DNA of 64,000 nt from Pseudoruegeria sp. SHC-113 (GTDB taxonomy: Bacteria > Pseudomonadota > Alphaproteobacteria > Rhodobacterales > Rhodobacteraceae), in contig NZ_JAHUBR010000001.1 in assembly GCF_025376885.1 (NCBI RefSeq), positions 2,604,001 to 2,668,000 of the forward strand, written 5' to 3'. Positions within the stretch are counted from its first letter, which is position 1; each line of letters starts with the position of its first letter. Below the pieces are notes generated by a model. It was not told where the DNA came from, did no database searches, and saw only the letters and a list, made by a program, of their open reading frames with translations. The position numbers were made by a program, and so were the translations under genes. Shown here piece by piece: positions 51,819 to 61,149 of this stretch.

Positions 51819-52304
51819 ATGCCCCAGTATGAATATAAGGTCGTGCCCGCGCCGCAGCGTGGTGAGAAGGCCAAGGGCCTGAAAACCGCAGGCGAGCGCT
51901 TTGCCCATGCGCTGATGGGCGTGATGAACGATCTGGGCCGCGATGGCTGGGAATACCTTCGCGCCGATACGCTGCCTTGCGAGGAGCGCTCGGGCCTGAC
52001 GGGAAAATCGACCACCTATCAGAACATGCTTGTCTTCCGCCGCGAAGTGGCCGCGACGGCCCTCATCGAGCCGCCGAAGGCGCTGGAAGCGCCGAAAGTG
52101 TCTGACAGTGTGCCAGAACCGGCCAATGATGCCGGTGCCGCCGAGGTTGACGACGCCGCCGAGACAGAGACGCAAGAGGCCCCGCCCCTCGCCGCGCAGA
52201 CGCCCGAAGCCCTCTCGGCCTCGCTGTCGCCCAAGATCGCCTCGGTGAACAGGCCGCAGGAAGGCAAGGCGCCCAAGGTGGGGCCCGCCGCCAACAAGAG
52301 CTGA
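51819..52304 (+). CDS. DUF4177-like protein with acidic tail
   Basis: The first 75 residues (MPQYEYKVVPAP, RDGWEYLRADTLPCEE and YQNMLVFRREV) fit the short DUF4177 domain, usually a stand-alone protein of about 60-70 residues. Here it carries an extra region (about 80-161) rich in Ala, Glu, Asp and Pro, which is probably disordered. Its function is unknown. It has no signal peptide or helix. The start follows AGAGGAAGGACACCCCGA. It converges with bolA. Confidence 0.65.
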   Translation: MPQYEYKVVPAPQRGEKAKGLKTAGERFAHALMGVMNDLGRDGWEYLRADTLPCEERSGLTGKSTTYQNMLVFRREVAATALIEPPKALEAPKVSDSVPEPANDAGAAEVDDAAETETQEAPPLAAQTPEALSASLSPKIASVNRPQEGKAPKVGPAANKS

Positions 52305-52317
52305 CGGCGGCTTTCCC

Positions 52318-52572
52318 CTACACCATTTCGATGGCCAAAGCGTGAATCCGCCCGATCAACTCGGGCCCGATCGCGCCATGCACCGCCCTGTGGCGGGCAA
52401 TCCGTGTGGCCCCGCTCACGGCATCTGAACTGATGCGCACGCGGAAATGGCTCTGCCCGCCCTCCTGATAGCCCGCGTGGCCGCGGTGCTGCTCGCTTTC
52501 ATCGATCACCTCAAGGGTGGCCGGGCTGAAGGCACTGGCAAGTTTGCCGTGAATTTCGTCTGCGACTGTCAT
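52318..52572 (-). CDS. BolA family protein
   Basis: The 84-residue protein has the BolA fold: SPATLEVIDESEQHRGHAGY, QSHFRVRISSDAVSGATRIARHR and GPELIGRIHALAIEMV. The invariant His of HFRV-like segments is present. BolA proteins bind glutaredoxin-type Fe-S complexes and take part in iron and stress responses. No monothiol glutaredoxin gene is visible beside it. It is divergent from the J-domain gene, 75 bp away. Confidence 0.92.
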   Translation of the reverse strand: MTVADEIHGKLASAFSPATLEVIDESEQHRGHAGYQEGGQSHFRVRISSDAVSGATRIARHRAVHGAIGPELIGRIHALAIEMV

Positions 52573-52647
52573 TTTTTCGGTGTTTTCCTCTTCCGCTCGC
52601 GCGTCAAAACACTAAACTGCCTGCCTCGTATAGAAAAGGTGTGGGCA

Positions 52648-53277
52648 ATGAGCAAAAGCGACCCCTTCGGATTCGACATGTCGGTCTCTTCGGACAAGAA
52701 GAAAAGAACCCGCGGCAAGCGCGGCATGTCCGGTGCCTTCGAGACCTCGACCCGGAAGTGTGAGCACCCTGGTTGCGAGGAAGTGGGCCAGTATCGCGCG
52801 CCCCGCTCCCCGGACAACCTCGATGAGTACCTGTGGTTCTGCAAGGATCATGTGCGCGAATATAACCAGAAATGGAGCTTCTTTGACGGCGCGACCGAAG
52901 CCGAGATGGAAGCCCAGTTCAGCAAGGATCGCGTCTGGGAGCGGGAAACCAAACCCTTCAAGAAGAGCGTGGAAGAACAGGCCTGGGAGCGGCTCGGCAT
53001 CAGCGACGCCCATGAGGTGCTCGGCGGCAACGCCACGCGCAACCCGGGCCGCAACGCCGCGGGCGGCGGGCGTAAGCTGCCCCCCACCGAGCGCCGCGCG
53101 ATCGAGATTCTCGAAGCCAAGGACACGATGACGAAGGCCGAGGTGCGCAAGCAGTACAAGGCGCTCATCAAGGTGCTCCACCCCGATATGAACGGTGGGG
53201 ACCGCAGCCAGGAAGAACAGCTGCAGGAGGTCGTCTGGGCCTGGGATCAGATCAAGGACAGCCGCAACTTCAAGTAA
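52648..53277 (+). CDS. J-domain protein with N-terminal Cys/His cluster
   Basis: The 209-residue protein has an inverted layout for a DnaJ relative. Its C-terminal 65 residues form a J domain with ILEAKDTMTKAEVRKQYKAL and the HPD tripeptide in KVLHPDMNGGDRSQEEQLQE. The N-terminal half has a basic start, then CEHPGCEEVGQYRAP and YLWFCKDHVREYN, a C-x4-C…C-x2-H arrangement that could bind zinc. It has no Gly/Phe region or DnaJ central zinc fingers, so it should recruit DnaK to a particular client. It lies 181 bp before cobS, with a terminator between. Confidence 0.8.
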   Translation: MSKSDPFGFDMSVSSDKKKRTRGKRGMSGAFETSTRKCEHPGCEEVGQYRAPRSPDNLDEYLWFCKDHVREYNQKWSFFDGATEAEMEAQFSKDRVWERETKPFKKSVEEQAWERLGISDAHEVLGGNATRNPGRNAAGGGRKLPPTERRAIEILEAKDTMTKAEVRKQYKALIKVLHPDMNGGDRSQEEQLQEVVWAWDQIKDSRNFK

Positions 53278-53302
53278 GCCCTGCAGGCTGGCATTCCCTT
53301 TG

Positions 53303-53330
53303 AAAGGCGGCTTTCGGGCCGCCTTTTTTC
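53303..53330 (+). terminator. Intrinsic terminator after the J-domain gene
   Basis: AAAGGCGGC-TTTCGG-GCCGCCTTT forms a 9-bp stem followed by a T-run (TTTTTTC), 25 bp after the stop codon. Confidence 0.9.
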
Positions 53331-53458
53331 ATTTCCAGCACGCCTGCGCGATGCTTTGCCACTTGGCCTTGCGCCCGCGCCGGATATGTTGCACCACATG
53401 CAGGCTGCCCGCGCGCGATCTGGCGCATGGGCTGGCAAGACAGAGCGTAGGTTAGGCA

Positions 53459-54445
53459 ATGGCGGACGGCACGATGGATTTGAATGAGAAACCGACCGAG
53501 GAAATTTCGGTCCGCGATGTTTTCGGTATCGACACCGACATGGTCGTGAAGGGGTTTGCCGAAGCGTCTGACCGCGTACCGGATCTTGATCCGACCTACA
53601 AATTCGATCCCGACACCACGCTCGCCATCCTCGCCGGCTTCAGCCACAACCGCCGCGTGATGATCCAGGGCTACCACGGCACCGGTAAATCGACCCACAT
53701 CGAACAAGTCGCCGCGCGCCTGAACTGGCCCGCCGTGCGCGTGAACCTCGACAGCCACATCAGCCGGATCGACCTCATCGGCAAGGACGCGATCAAGCTG
53801 AAGGACGGCAAGCAGGTCACCGAGTTTCAGGAGGGCATCCTGCCCTGGGCCCTGCGCAACCGCTGCGCCATCGTGTTTGATGAATATGACGCCGGCCGCG
53901 CGGATGTGATGTTCGTGATCCAGCGCGTGTTGGAGACCGACGGCAAGCTCACGCTGCTCGATCAGAACCAGGTGATCAAGCCGCACCCCTATTTCCGCAT
54001 TTTCGCCACCGCCAACACCGTTGGCCTCGGCGACACCACGGGCCTCTACCACGGCACCCAGCAGATCAACCAGGGCCAGATGGACCGCTGGAGCCTGGTG
54101 GCAACGCTGAACTACCTCAGCCACGATGCCGAAACCGCCATCGTGATCGCCAAGAACCCGACCTACAACACCGAGAGCGGCCGCCGCACCATCAGCCAGA
54201 TGGTCACCGTCGCCGATCTGACGCGCACCGCCTTCATGAACGGCGATCTCTCCACCGTGATGAGCCCGCGCACCGTGATCGCATGGGCTCAGAACGCGCA
54301 GATCTTCCGCAACGTGGGCTACGCCTTCCGCCTGAGCTTCCTGAACAAATGCGACGAGCTGGAACGCCAGACCGTGGCCGAGTTCTACCAGCGCTGCTTC
54401 GACGAGGAACTGCCCGAAAGCGCGGCCAGCATGAGCCTGCGTTAA
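53459..54445 (+). CDS. cobS: Cobaltochelatase subunit CobS
   Basis: CobS is the MoxR-type AAA+ ATPase of the CobNST cobaltochelatase, which inserts Co2+ into hydrogenobyrinic acid diamide in aerobic cobalamin synthesis. The 328-residue protein has Walker [17 protein letters not shown] (about 69-84), Walker [18 protein letters not shown] and sensor [18 protein letters not shown]. The N-terminal [20 protein letters not shown] is typical of CobS. It is followed, after a terminator and one small gene, by cobT. CobN is not in the window. Confidence 0.96.
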   Translation: MADGTMDLNEKPTEEISVRDVFGIDTDMVVKGFAEASDRVPDLDPTYKFDPDTTLAILAGFSHNRRVMIQGYHGTGKSTHIEQVAARLNWPAVRVNLDSHISRIDLIGKDAIKLKDGKQVTEFQEGILPWALRNRCAIVFDEYDAGRADVMFVIQRVLETDGKLTLLDQNQVIKPHPYFRIFATANTVGLGDTTGLYHGTQQINQGQMDRWSLVATLNYLSHDAETAIVIAKNPTYNTESGRRTISQMVTVADLTRTAFMNGDLSTVMSPRTVIAWAQNAQIFRNVGYAFRLSFLNKCDELERQTVAEFYQRCFDEELPESAASMSLR

Positions 54446-54475
54446 GCGGCAGAGCCTGCAAAAAACATTGGAAAC

Positions 54476-54500
54476 GGGGCCCTTGATGGGCCCCTTTTCT
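54476..54500 (+). terminator. Intrinsic terminator after cobS
   Basis: GGGGCCC-TTGAT-GGGCCCC forms a perfect 7-bp stem followed by TTTTCTTTT, 30 bp after the cobS stop. It implies that cobT, 700 bp further on, mostly uses another promoter. Confidence 0.88.
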
Positions 54501-54644
54501 TTTGCATCTTGGCCGCGAGAAAGCGACTTGCCTTGTGCCAGACGGCATCTAACGCACAAGACTTGGGCGCATCTCCCGAAATTTCAGCCAAAGTTTTCAC
54601 AATGCCCGATTGGCAGGCGCAAATTTCACGCCTAGGCTCAAATC

Positions 54645-55040
54645 ATGGGCATTGTGCGAACACTCACCTTTTCGGCCCTTCTCGGCCTGCTGGCCCCTGC
54701 CCCTCCGGCACCGGCCTTTCAGGCCACGCCCGATCAACAGCTGCGCTTCTTTGCCACCTGCGCCGGGCGGTTGTCAGCCCAGATGGAACACCAGTGGATG
54801 TTTGACGGCGCGGCGTCCGAGATCACCATGGCCCACCGCGACAGCGTGATCGACATACTGGAGGCGCTCATGCCGCCCGATCGCGGGCGGGACGTGCTGG
54901 CGATGCGGATCGAGGCCAAGATGGCCCATGCCGCTCTGCTGACCCGCGCCACCTTCAACGAGGACACCGAGGATGCCGCCTGGGCGATGTCCACGGCGCT
55001 GCGGCTGGCCGCCGATTGCGAGGCGCTCCTGCTCAGCTGA
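54645..55040 (+). CDS. Small secreted protein of unknown function (131 aa)
   Basis: A signal peptide (MGIVRTLTFSALLGLLAPAP, cleavage near PAFQA) precedes a mostly helical mature domain of about 105 residues with two cysteines (TCAGRLSAQMEH and AADCEALLLS), one near each end, that could bridge. His and Met residues are frequent (MEHQWMFDG and ITMAHRDSV). I recognise no family. The start has only a weak ribosome site (AGG 9 bases upstream). It sits between cobS and cobT on the same strand. Confidence 0.6.
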   Translation: MGIVRTLTFSALLGLLAPAPPAPAFQATPDQQLRFFATCAGRLSAQMEHQWMFDGAASEITMAHRDSVIDILEALMPPDRGRDVLAMRIEAKMAHAALLTRATFNEDTEDAAWAMSTALRLAADCEALLLS

Positions 55041-55142
55041 GCACGGCCACTTCGCCCCCAAAATCCTGCCCCGCGCCACTGGCCATTGCTGAAAAATCCA
55101 CCTAGGTTGCATGCGGCAAGACAAAGCGAAGGCGCAGGCCCG

Positions 55143-57017
55143 ATGACGACATCCGACAACCCGGCAGATCCGTTCAAGAAGGCGCTCGCGGAGGCCACCA
55201 AGGTGATGGCCGACGATCCCGATCTCTCGGTCAGCTATTCGGTGGATCCGCCCGGCCAAACCGGCGATTCCGTGCGCCTGCCGCAGGTCTCGCGCCGGAT
55301 GACCCGGCAGGAGGTCATGCTCGCGCGCGGCACCGCCGATGCGCTGGCGCTGCGCCACAAGTTTCACGATGCCGCCACCCACGGCCGTTTCATGCCCGAA
55401 GGCCAGATGGCGCGCGATCTCTACAACGCGATGGAGAACGCCCGCTGCGAGGCGGTGGGCGCGCGGGCCATGCCCGGCACGCTCACCAACATCGACGCGC
55501 AGATCGCCAATGAGGCCGAGCGCAAGGGCTACGGGCAGGCCAAGTCGCAATCCGACGCGCCCCTGCCGGTGGCCGCGGGCTACCTGATCCGCCACCTCGC
55601 CACGGGCCGCGCCCTGCCCGAAGGCGCGCAGAACGTGATGGACATCTGGCGCGGCTATATCGAACAGCAGGCTGGCGGCACGCTTGATAATCTGGAGAAG
55701 GCGCTGAAAGATCAGGCAAATTTCGCCCGCTTTGCGCGCCAGATCATCAGCGATCTGGGCTATGGCGATCAGCTTGGCGAAGATCCGGATGGCGAGGACG
55801 ACGACGCAGGCGATGATGCCGAGCAGCAGCCCGAGGAGCAGGAAAACCCTGACAGCCAGGGTCAGGACGACAGCGACACCGACGAGGCCGAGGCCAGCCC
55901 CGAGCAGAGCCAGGATCAGCAGCAGGATGCCGCCGAGGCGCAGGTCTCGATGGATGATCTGGCCGATATGGAGCTGGGCGACGAGGCCGAAATGCCCGAA
56001 GGCGATGCCCCGATGGAGCCGCCGCCTCCGGCCCCGATCTCGGACGCTGACCCGAACTACGAGGTCTATGACACGGAATTCGACGAGGAAATCCGCGCGG
56101 AGGATCTGGCCGAACCGCAGGAGCTTGAACGCCTGCGCGCCTATCTGGATCAGCAGTTGGAACCGCTGAAAGGCGCGGTTTCGCGGCTCGCCAACAAGCT
56201 GCAGCGCCGTCTGCAGGCGCAACAGAACCGCAGCTGGGAGTTCGACAAGGAAGAAGGCGTGCTGGACGCAGGCCGCCTTGCGCGCGTCGTCGCCAACCCG
56301 ACAACGCCGCTCTCCTTCAAGGTCGAGAAGGACATGGAGTTCCGCGACACCGTTGTGACGCTGCTCTTGGACAACTCCGGCTCCATGCGCGGCCGCCCGA
56401 TCTCCATCGCCGCGATCTGCGCCGATGTTCTGGCCCGCACGCTGGAGCGCTGCCAGGTGAAGGTGGAAATTCTCGGCTTCACCACGCGGGCGTGGAAAGG
56501 CGGGCAGAGCCGCGAGAAATGGCTCGCCGATGGCCGCCCGCAGCAGCCCGGCCGCCTCAACGATCTACGCCACATCATCTACAAGCAGGCCGACGCCCCG
56601 ATGCGCCGTACGCGCCCCAATCTGGGGCTGATGATGAAAGAGGGCTTGCTGAAAGAGAACATCGACGGCGAGGCGCTCGAATGGGCGCACCGCCGCATGG
56701 TGGGCCGCCCCGAGGCACGCAAGATCCTCATGGTGATCAGCGACGGGGCCCCGGTGGATGACTCAACTTTGTCGGTCAACCCTGCGAATTACCTCGAAAA
56801 ACACCTGCGCGACGTGATCGCCATGGTGGAGAAGAAGAAACAGGTGGAGCTTCTGGCCATCGGCATCGGCCACGACGTGACGCGCTACTACCAACGCGCC
56901 GTGACGATTACAGATGTCGAACAATTGGCCGGCGCGATGACAGAACAGCTCGCCGCTCTCTTTGACAGCGATCCCCGCGCCCGTGCCAAGGTGATGGGCC
57001 TGAAACGCGCGAGCTGA
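55143..57017 (+). CDS. cobT: Cobaltochelatase subunit CobT
   Basis: CobT is the VWA-domain partner of CobS in the CobNST chelatase. The 624-residue protein has an N-terminal helical region, a very acidic linker (about 215-310, rich in Asp, Glu and Gln), and a C-terminal von Willebrand A domain. That domain has the MIDAS motif [13 protein letters not shown] (about 405-417) and [17 protein letters not shown]. The acidic linker is usual for this subunit and probably keeps the VWA domain mobile. ATG 55143 is chosen over an in-frame start at 55086 that has no ribosome site. Confidence 0.95.
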   Translation: MTTSDNPADPFKKALAEATKVMADDPDLSVSYSVDPPGQTGDSVRLPQVSRRMTRQEVMLARGTADALALRHKFHDAATHGRFMPEGQMARDLYNAMENARCEAVGARAMPGTLTNIDAQIANEAERKGYGQAKSQSDAPLPVAAGYLIRHLATGRALPEGAQNVMDIWRGYIEQQAGGTLDNLEKALKDQANFARFARQIISDLGYGDQLGEDPDGEDDDAGDDAEQQPEEQENPDSQGQDDSDTDEAEASPEQSQDQQQDAAEAQVSMDDLADMELGDEAEMPEGDAPMEPPPPAPISDADPNYEVYDTEFDEEIRAEDLAEPQELERLRAYLDQQLEPLKGAVSRLANKLQRRLQAQQNRSWEFDKEEGVLDAGRLARVVANPTTPLSFKVEKDMEFRDTVVTLLLDNSGSMRGRPISIAAICADVLARTLERCQVKVEILGFTTRAWKGGQSREKWLADGRPQQPGRLNDLRHIIYKQADAPMRRTRPNLGLMMKEGLLKENIDGEALEWAHRRMVGRPEARKILMVISDGAPVDDSTLSVNPANYLEKHLRDVIAMVEKKKQVELLAIGIGHDVTRYYQRAVTITDVEQLAGAMTEQLAALFDSDPRARAKVMGLKRAS

Positions 57018-57088
57018 TCGCGCGCCGTGCCGGGCCGCCCCATGGCCCGGCGCTCCCTCATTTCCGACATCGCGAAGGACCAACGGCC

Positions 57089-58885
57089 ATGTTCCAGACC
57101 TTCACCGCCACCTCCCGCCCCGAGCAAGGCCCGCCGCGCCTTGCCCGCCTGCGCGCCGAACTGGCCGCTGAGGGGCTTACCGGCTTCCTCGTGCCGCGCG
57201 CCGACGTGCATCAGGGCGAATACGTCGCCCCCTGCGATGAGCGGCTGTCCTGGCTCACCGGTTTCACCGGCTCGGCCGGCTTCTGCATTGCGCTTACGGA
57301 TGTGGCTGGCGTGTTCATCGATGGCCGCTACCGGGTGCAGGTGCGCCAGCAGGTTGATACCCAAGCCTTCACGCCCGTGCCTTGGCCCGAAACCCAGCCC
57401 GGCCCCTGGCTGGCCGAGCAGCTGCCGGATGGCGGGCGCGTCGGCTTTGACCCCTGGCTGCACACCGCTGGCGAGATCGCGGCGATCGAAGCCGATCTGG
57501 ACGGCACCGGCATCAGCCTCGTGCCCTGCCGCAATCTGGTGGACGCGATCTGGGAGGGCCGCCCGGCGCGCCCGCAAGGCAAAGCCTTCGCGCAGCCGCT
57601 TGAAAACGCTGGCGAAACCGCCGAAAGCAAATGTGAACGCCTTGCCGAGGGCCTGCTGAAAGCCGGGCAGAAATCCGCGCTGATCACCCTGCCGGATTCG
57701 CTCTGCTGGCTCTTGAACATCCGCGGCAGCGACATCCCCCGCAATCCCATCGCGCAGGGCTTCTGCGTGCTGTTTTCCGACGGCCGCGTCGCCCTCTTCA
57801 TGGATCCCGAAAAGCTCGTGGATCTCGCCGATCTCTTCGGACCCCTCGTGACCTGCTACCCGCAGGACGCCTTCGCCCCCTTCCTCGCAAATCTCACCGG
57901 CCCCGTGCGCGTGGACAAAGCCTCCGCGCCACTGGAAGTCAGCCGCATTCTTGCCGACGCCGGGGTGGAGATCGTCTACGAGACAGACCCCTGCATCCTG
58001 CCCAAGGCCTGCAAGAACGACGCCGAGATCGCAGGCACGCGCGAAGCCCATCTGCGCGACGCGGTGGCCATGGTGCGCTTCCTCGCGTGGCTCGATGCGG
58101 AGGCGCCAAAGGGCGGGCTCAGCGAGATCGACGTTGTGCAAAAGCTCGAAGCCTTCCGCCGCGCCGACAACGCCCTGCGCGAGATCAGCTTTGAAACCAT
58201 CGCCGGTGCGGGGCCGAACGGGGCCATCATGCATTACCGCGTGACGGAGGGCTCCAACCGCGCCATCACGCCCGGCGACATGCTGGTGCTGGATTCCGGC
58301 GGCCAATATGTGGACGGCACCACAGACATCACCCGCACCATCGCGACAGGCCCGGTGACGGAAGAGCAAAAAGCCTGCTTTACCCGCGTATTGCAGGGCA
58401 TGATTGCCATCTCCCGCGTGCGGTTTCCGCGCGGGCTCGCGGGCCGCGATCTGGATCCGCTGGCGCGCTATCCGCTCTGGCTGGCGGGGCAGGATTTCGA
58501 TCACGGCACCGGCCACGGCGTGGGCGTATACCTGAGCGTGCACGAAGGCCCGCAGCGCATTTCGCGCATCAGCCATGTGAAGCTTGAGCCGGGGATGATC
58601 CTCTCCAACGAGCCGGGTTATTACCGCGAGGGCGCTTTCGGCATCCGCATCGAGAACCTGATCGTGGTGCAGGAGGCCGAGGCCCTTGGCGACGGGCGCG
58701 ACATGCTCGATTTCGAGACCCTCACCTGGGTGCCGATCGACAGGCGGCCGGTGGCGGCCGGAATGCTGAGCGGTGACGAACGCGCCTGGCTCAACGCCTA
58801 TCATGCCGAAATCCTCGCGCGGCTAGCGCCCAGGTTGGAACCGGACGCAGCGGAATGGCTCGCCAAGGCCTGTGCGCCCATCTGA
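57089..58885 (+). CDS. Aminopeptidase P family protein (Xaa-Pro aminopeptidase)
   Basis: The 598-residue protein is the long, three-domain type of M24B aminopeptidase P, which removes the first residue when proline is second. Two creatinase-like N-terminal domains (about 1-300) precede the pita-bread catalytic domain. Metal ligands are visible: the two Asp of VLDSGGQYVDGTTDITR, the His of GTGHGVGVYLSVHEGP, the Glu of ILSNEPGYYREGAFG and that of IRIENLIVVQEAE. The ATG has AAGGA upstream. It follows cobT by 71 bp. It is cytoplasmic. Confidence 0.94.
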   Translation: MFQTFTATSRPEQGPPRLARLRAELAAEGLTGFLVPRADVHQGEYVAPCDERLSWLTGFTGSAGFCIALTDVAGVFIDGRYRVQVRQQVDTQAFTPVPWPETQPGPWLAEQLPDGGRVGFDPWLHTAGEIAAIEADLDGTGISLVPCRNLVDAIWEGRPARPQGKAFAQPLENAGETAESKCERLAEGLLKAGQKSALITLPDSLCWLLNIRGSDIPRNPIAQGFCVLFSDGRVALFMDPEKLVDLADLFGPLVTCYPQDAFAPFLANLTGPVRVDKASAPLEVSRILADAGVEIVYETDPCILPKACKNDAEIAGTREAHLRDAVAMVRFLAWLDAEAPKGGLSEIDVVQKLEAFRRADNALREISFETIAGAGPNGAIMHYRVTEGSNRAITPGDMLVLDSGGQYVDGTTDITRTIATGPVTEEQKACFTRVLQGMIAISRVRFPRGLAGRDLDPLARYPLWLAGQDFDHGTGHGVGVYLSVHEGPQRISRISHVKLEPGMILSNEPGYYREGAFGIRIENLIVVQEAEALGDGRDMLDFETLTWVPIDRRPVAAGMLSGDERAWLNAYHAEILARLAPRLEPDAAEWLAKACAPI

Positions 58886-58953
58886 CGCTTACGGAAGCGG
58901 CGAAACCCCACTAACCTGTGGCCAAACCGATTCCCCTATCAAAAGGAAACACC

Positions 58954-59295
58954 ATGGCCGACTACATCACCATCGCCCCGGTGCCGGGCACCTGGGTCGT
59001 TCGGGCCGGTGGCGCGGTTCTGGCCGAAACCATCGGCGCGCTGGAACTGAAGGAAGGCGATTACCCGCCGGTGATCTACTTCCCGCGCGATGACATCGCG
59101 ATGGCCTTTCTGGAAAAGACCGATAAAACAACAGTCTGCCCGCATAAGGGCACGGCGAGCTACTACGCGATCCACGCCAAGAGCGGCATCATCGAAGAGG
59201 CCGGCTGGAGCTATGAGGATCCGAAGCCCGAGGTGGAAGCGATCCGCGAATACCTCGCCTTCTACCCAAACAAGGTCACCGTTGAGCAGCTCTGA
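58954..59295 (+). CDS. DUF427 domain-containing protein
   Basis: The 113-residue protein has the DUF427 pattern: VRAGGAVLAETIGALELKEG, PPVIYFPRDDIAMAFLEKTD, TTVCPHKGTASYYAIH and a C-terminal EYLAFYPNKVTVEQL. The CPHKGxAxYY segment is the hallmark, with a conserved Cys and His of unknown use. The fold is a small beta barrel and no activity is established. ATG 58954 has AAAAGGAAACACC upstream. A bidirectional terminator follows. Confidence 0.88.
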   Translation: MADYITIAPVPGTWVVRAGGAVLAETIGALELKEGDYPPVIYFPRDDIAMAFLEKTDKTTVCPHKGTASYYAIHAKSGIIEEAGWSYEDPKPEVEAIREYLAFYPNKVTVEQL

Positions 59296-59311
59296 GCTGC
59301 CTCTTCGCCTC

Positions 59312-59355
59312 CGGAAAAAGCACCCGCCCCGTTCACCACGCGGCGGGTGTTTTTC
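59312..59355 (+). terminator. Bidirectional terminator
   Basis: AAAAAG-CACCCGCC…GGCGGGTG-TTTTTC forms an 8-bp GC-rich stem with A-run and T-run flanks, between the convergent DUF427 and ClC genes. The loop of about 13 bases is rather long. Confidence 0.8.
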
Positions 59356-59358
59356 TGG

Positions 59359-61047
59359 TTAGGAGTGCTCTTCTGCCGCCGTGGCCGCAAGCGCGCGGTT
59401 GAAGACCCGCAGGGCGTCCACATGGAAGAGCGCGCCCAGCAGTTCGGGCGGCTGGCCCTCTCCACGCAGCTTCACGATGGGGATGAAGCCCACGCGGGTG
59501 GCCTCGAAGATCGGCATGGCGGCCTCCAGCGTGGCGCTTTCGTTGAGGTAGGTGCCCTGCTCTACCAGATCCCAGCATTTGTCTTCCGGCGCGGCGGAGT
59601 CCGCCCCCTTGGGCCGCATCAGCTTGCCCACGCCGAAGGTGGCGAGCAGATAGGCCTGCGGCCCCGCCGCCAGATGCACGCCGCGATTTTCCAGCTGGGT
59701 GAGGAAGAAGGAGCGCGCCACGAGGCGGCTTGCAAGCGCGGTGGAGAGCGACACGGCGACCATCACCGCAAGGCCCGTCTGCCAATCACCGGTCAGCTCG
59801 AAGACAATGAGCGTGGTGGAAATCGGCGCGCCCAGCACCGCCGCGGCCACCGCCCCCATGCCCGCGAGCGCGTAGATCGTTTCGGAGCCGGAGACGTCGG
59901 GCAGGATCCCCGTGGCGACGATGCCGAAGGCGAGCCCCGTCAGCGCGCCGATCATCAGCGAAGGGGAAAACACCCCGCCGCCCATGCGCCCGGCCATGGT
60001 GATCGAGACGGCGGCCGTCTTGACCACGGCGAAGACGACAGCACTGCCCAAGAGCAGATTGCCAGAGAGCGCGGCGACGGTCGTCTCATAGCCGACGCCG
60101 ATGATATGGGGAAACCAGATGGCAATCGCGCCGAGCATGGCGCCAGAGAGCGCCGGGCGGCAAAAGTTGGGTATGTGCAAGCGTGCCTGCAGGGAACTGC
60201 CCAGATCATCCGCGAAAAAGATCGATTTCATCAAGGCGACCGCCACAAGTCCGCTTACCAATCCGAGGATCAGGAAGGCCGGAAGCTCCACGTAGAAGGC
60301 CAGCGCGTTGAGCACCGGCAGGTCGAATTCGGTCACATCGCCATAATGCAACCGGCTCACCACGGTGCCCGCCACGGAGGCAATCACGATGGGGGCAAAG
60401 GCATGGACAGCGAAGTGGCGGAGCACAACTTCCAACGCGAAGAGCGCGCCAGCGATGGGGGTGTTGAAACTCGCCGAAACGGCAGCAGCCACGGCGCAGC
60501 CCAGAAGATCGCGCCCCGTTACGCCATTGGCATGGATGCGGTTGCTCACCCAGGTGGAAATCACGCCCGCAAGGTGCACCACCGGCCCTTCCCGCCCCGT
60601 TGAGCCGCCGGTGGAGAGGGTGATCAACGAGGCCAGTGCCGAAGCGATCCCGGCGCGGCGTTCGACGCGCCCATCGTAAAGCGCAGCCCCTTCGATCACA
60701 TCGGCCACCGAACGCACCCGGCCATCGGAGGTGAACGCGTTGAGAATGATGCCCACGGCCAGCCCGCCAAGGATTGGCACACAGAGCACGATGTACCACG
60801 GCAGGCTGCCCACAAGCGTATGAAGCCCGCCCACATCATCGGTGCCGTACACCAGCGTCTGAAGCTCCGCGATGGCGATGCGAAAGCCCACGGCGGCATA
60901 GCCCCCCGCGATCCCGACCAAGAGCGCGATGAACCAGAACTGGAACTCCCCCGGCCCCTTGCGGCGCAGCACGGCCCAGCCGTCCCGGCAGGCAATGGCG
61001 GCGGCATTCACCTGCCGCGCAATCGGGTTGGCTTCGGGTTCGGCCAT
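59359..61047 (-). CDS. ClC family chloride channel/transporter with CBS domain
   Basis: The 562-residue protein has the ClC fold. Motif 2 is GGSTGREGPVVHL with the gating Glu, and motif 3 is MGGGVFSPSLMIGAL. The first filter motif, GSGIPE in typical ClC proteins, is not recognisable: the stretch there reads SDGRVRSVADVIEG. The internal proton Glu of the antiporters (the second E of FIIEE in E. coli) is Val here (ALFALEVVLR). Together these suggest a channel-like or specialised anion carrier. A single CBS-like domain forms the C-terminus (about 490-550). It is divergent from the FAD-oxidase gene. Confidence 0.9.
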   Translation of the reverse strand: MAEPEANPIARQVNAAAIACRDGWAVLRRKGPGEFQFWFIALLVGIAGGYAAVGFRIAIAELQTLVYGTDDVGGLHTLVGSLPWYIVLCVPILGGLAVGIILNAFTSDGRVRSVADVIEGAALYDGRVERRAGIASALASLITLSTGGSTGREGPVVHLAGVISTWVSNRIHANGVTGRDLLGCAVAAAVSASFNTPIAGALFALEVVLRHFAVHAFAPIVIASVAGTVVSRLHYGDVTEFDLPVLNALAFYVELPAFLILGLVSGLVAVALMKSIFFADDLGSSLQARLHIPNFCRPALSGAMLGAIAIWFPHIIGVGYETTVAALSGNLLLGSAVVFAVVKTAAVSITMAGRMGGGVFSPSLMIGALTGLAFGIVATGILPDVSGSETIYALAGMGAVAAAVLGAPISTTLIVFELTGDWQTGLAVMVAVSLSTALASRLVARSFFLTQLENRGVHLAAGPQAYLLATFGVGKLMRPKGADSAAPEDKCWDLVEQGTYLNESATLEAAMPIFEATRVGFIPIVKLRGEGQPPELLGALFHVDALRVFNRALAATAAEEHS

Positions 61048-61149
61048 GACTGGCGCACCCCTTTCGCTCGCGCGCGCTTGGCTCCGGCTTTCCCTCGCGG
61101 CGCGCCTCGCCTAGGGTGCCATCGGACATCACCGCGCAAGGAACGCCCC

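Noticed and set aside
53459-57017. MoxR-VWA conflict or chaperone system
   Set aside because: Although cobS is a MoxR-type ATPase and cobT a VWA protein, both match the cobaltochelatase subunits along their length, including the acidic CobT linker.
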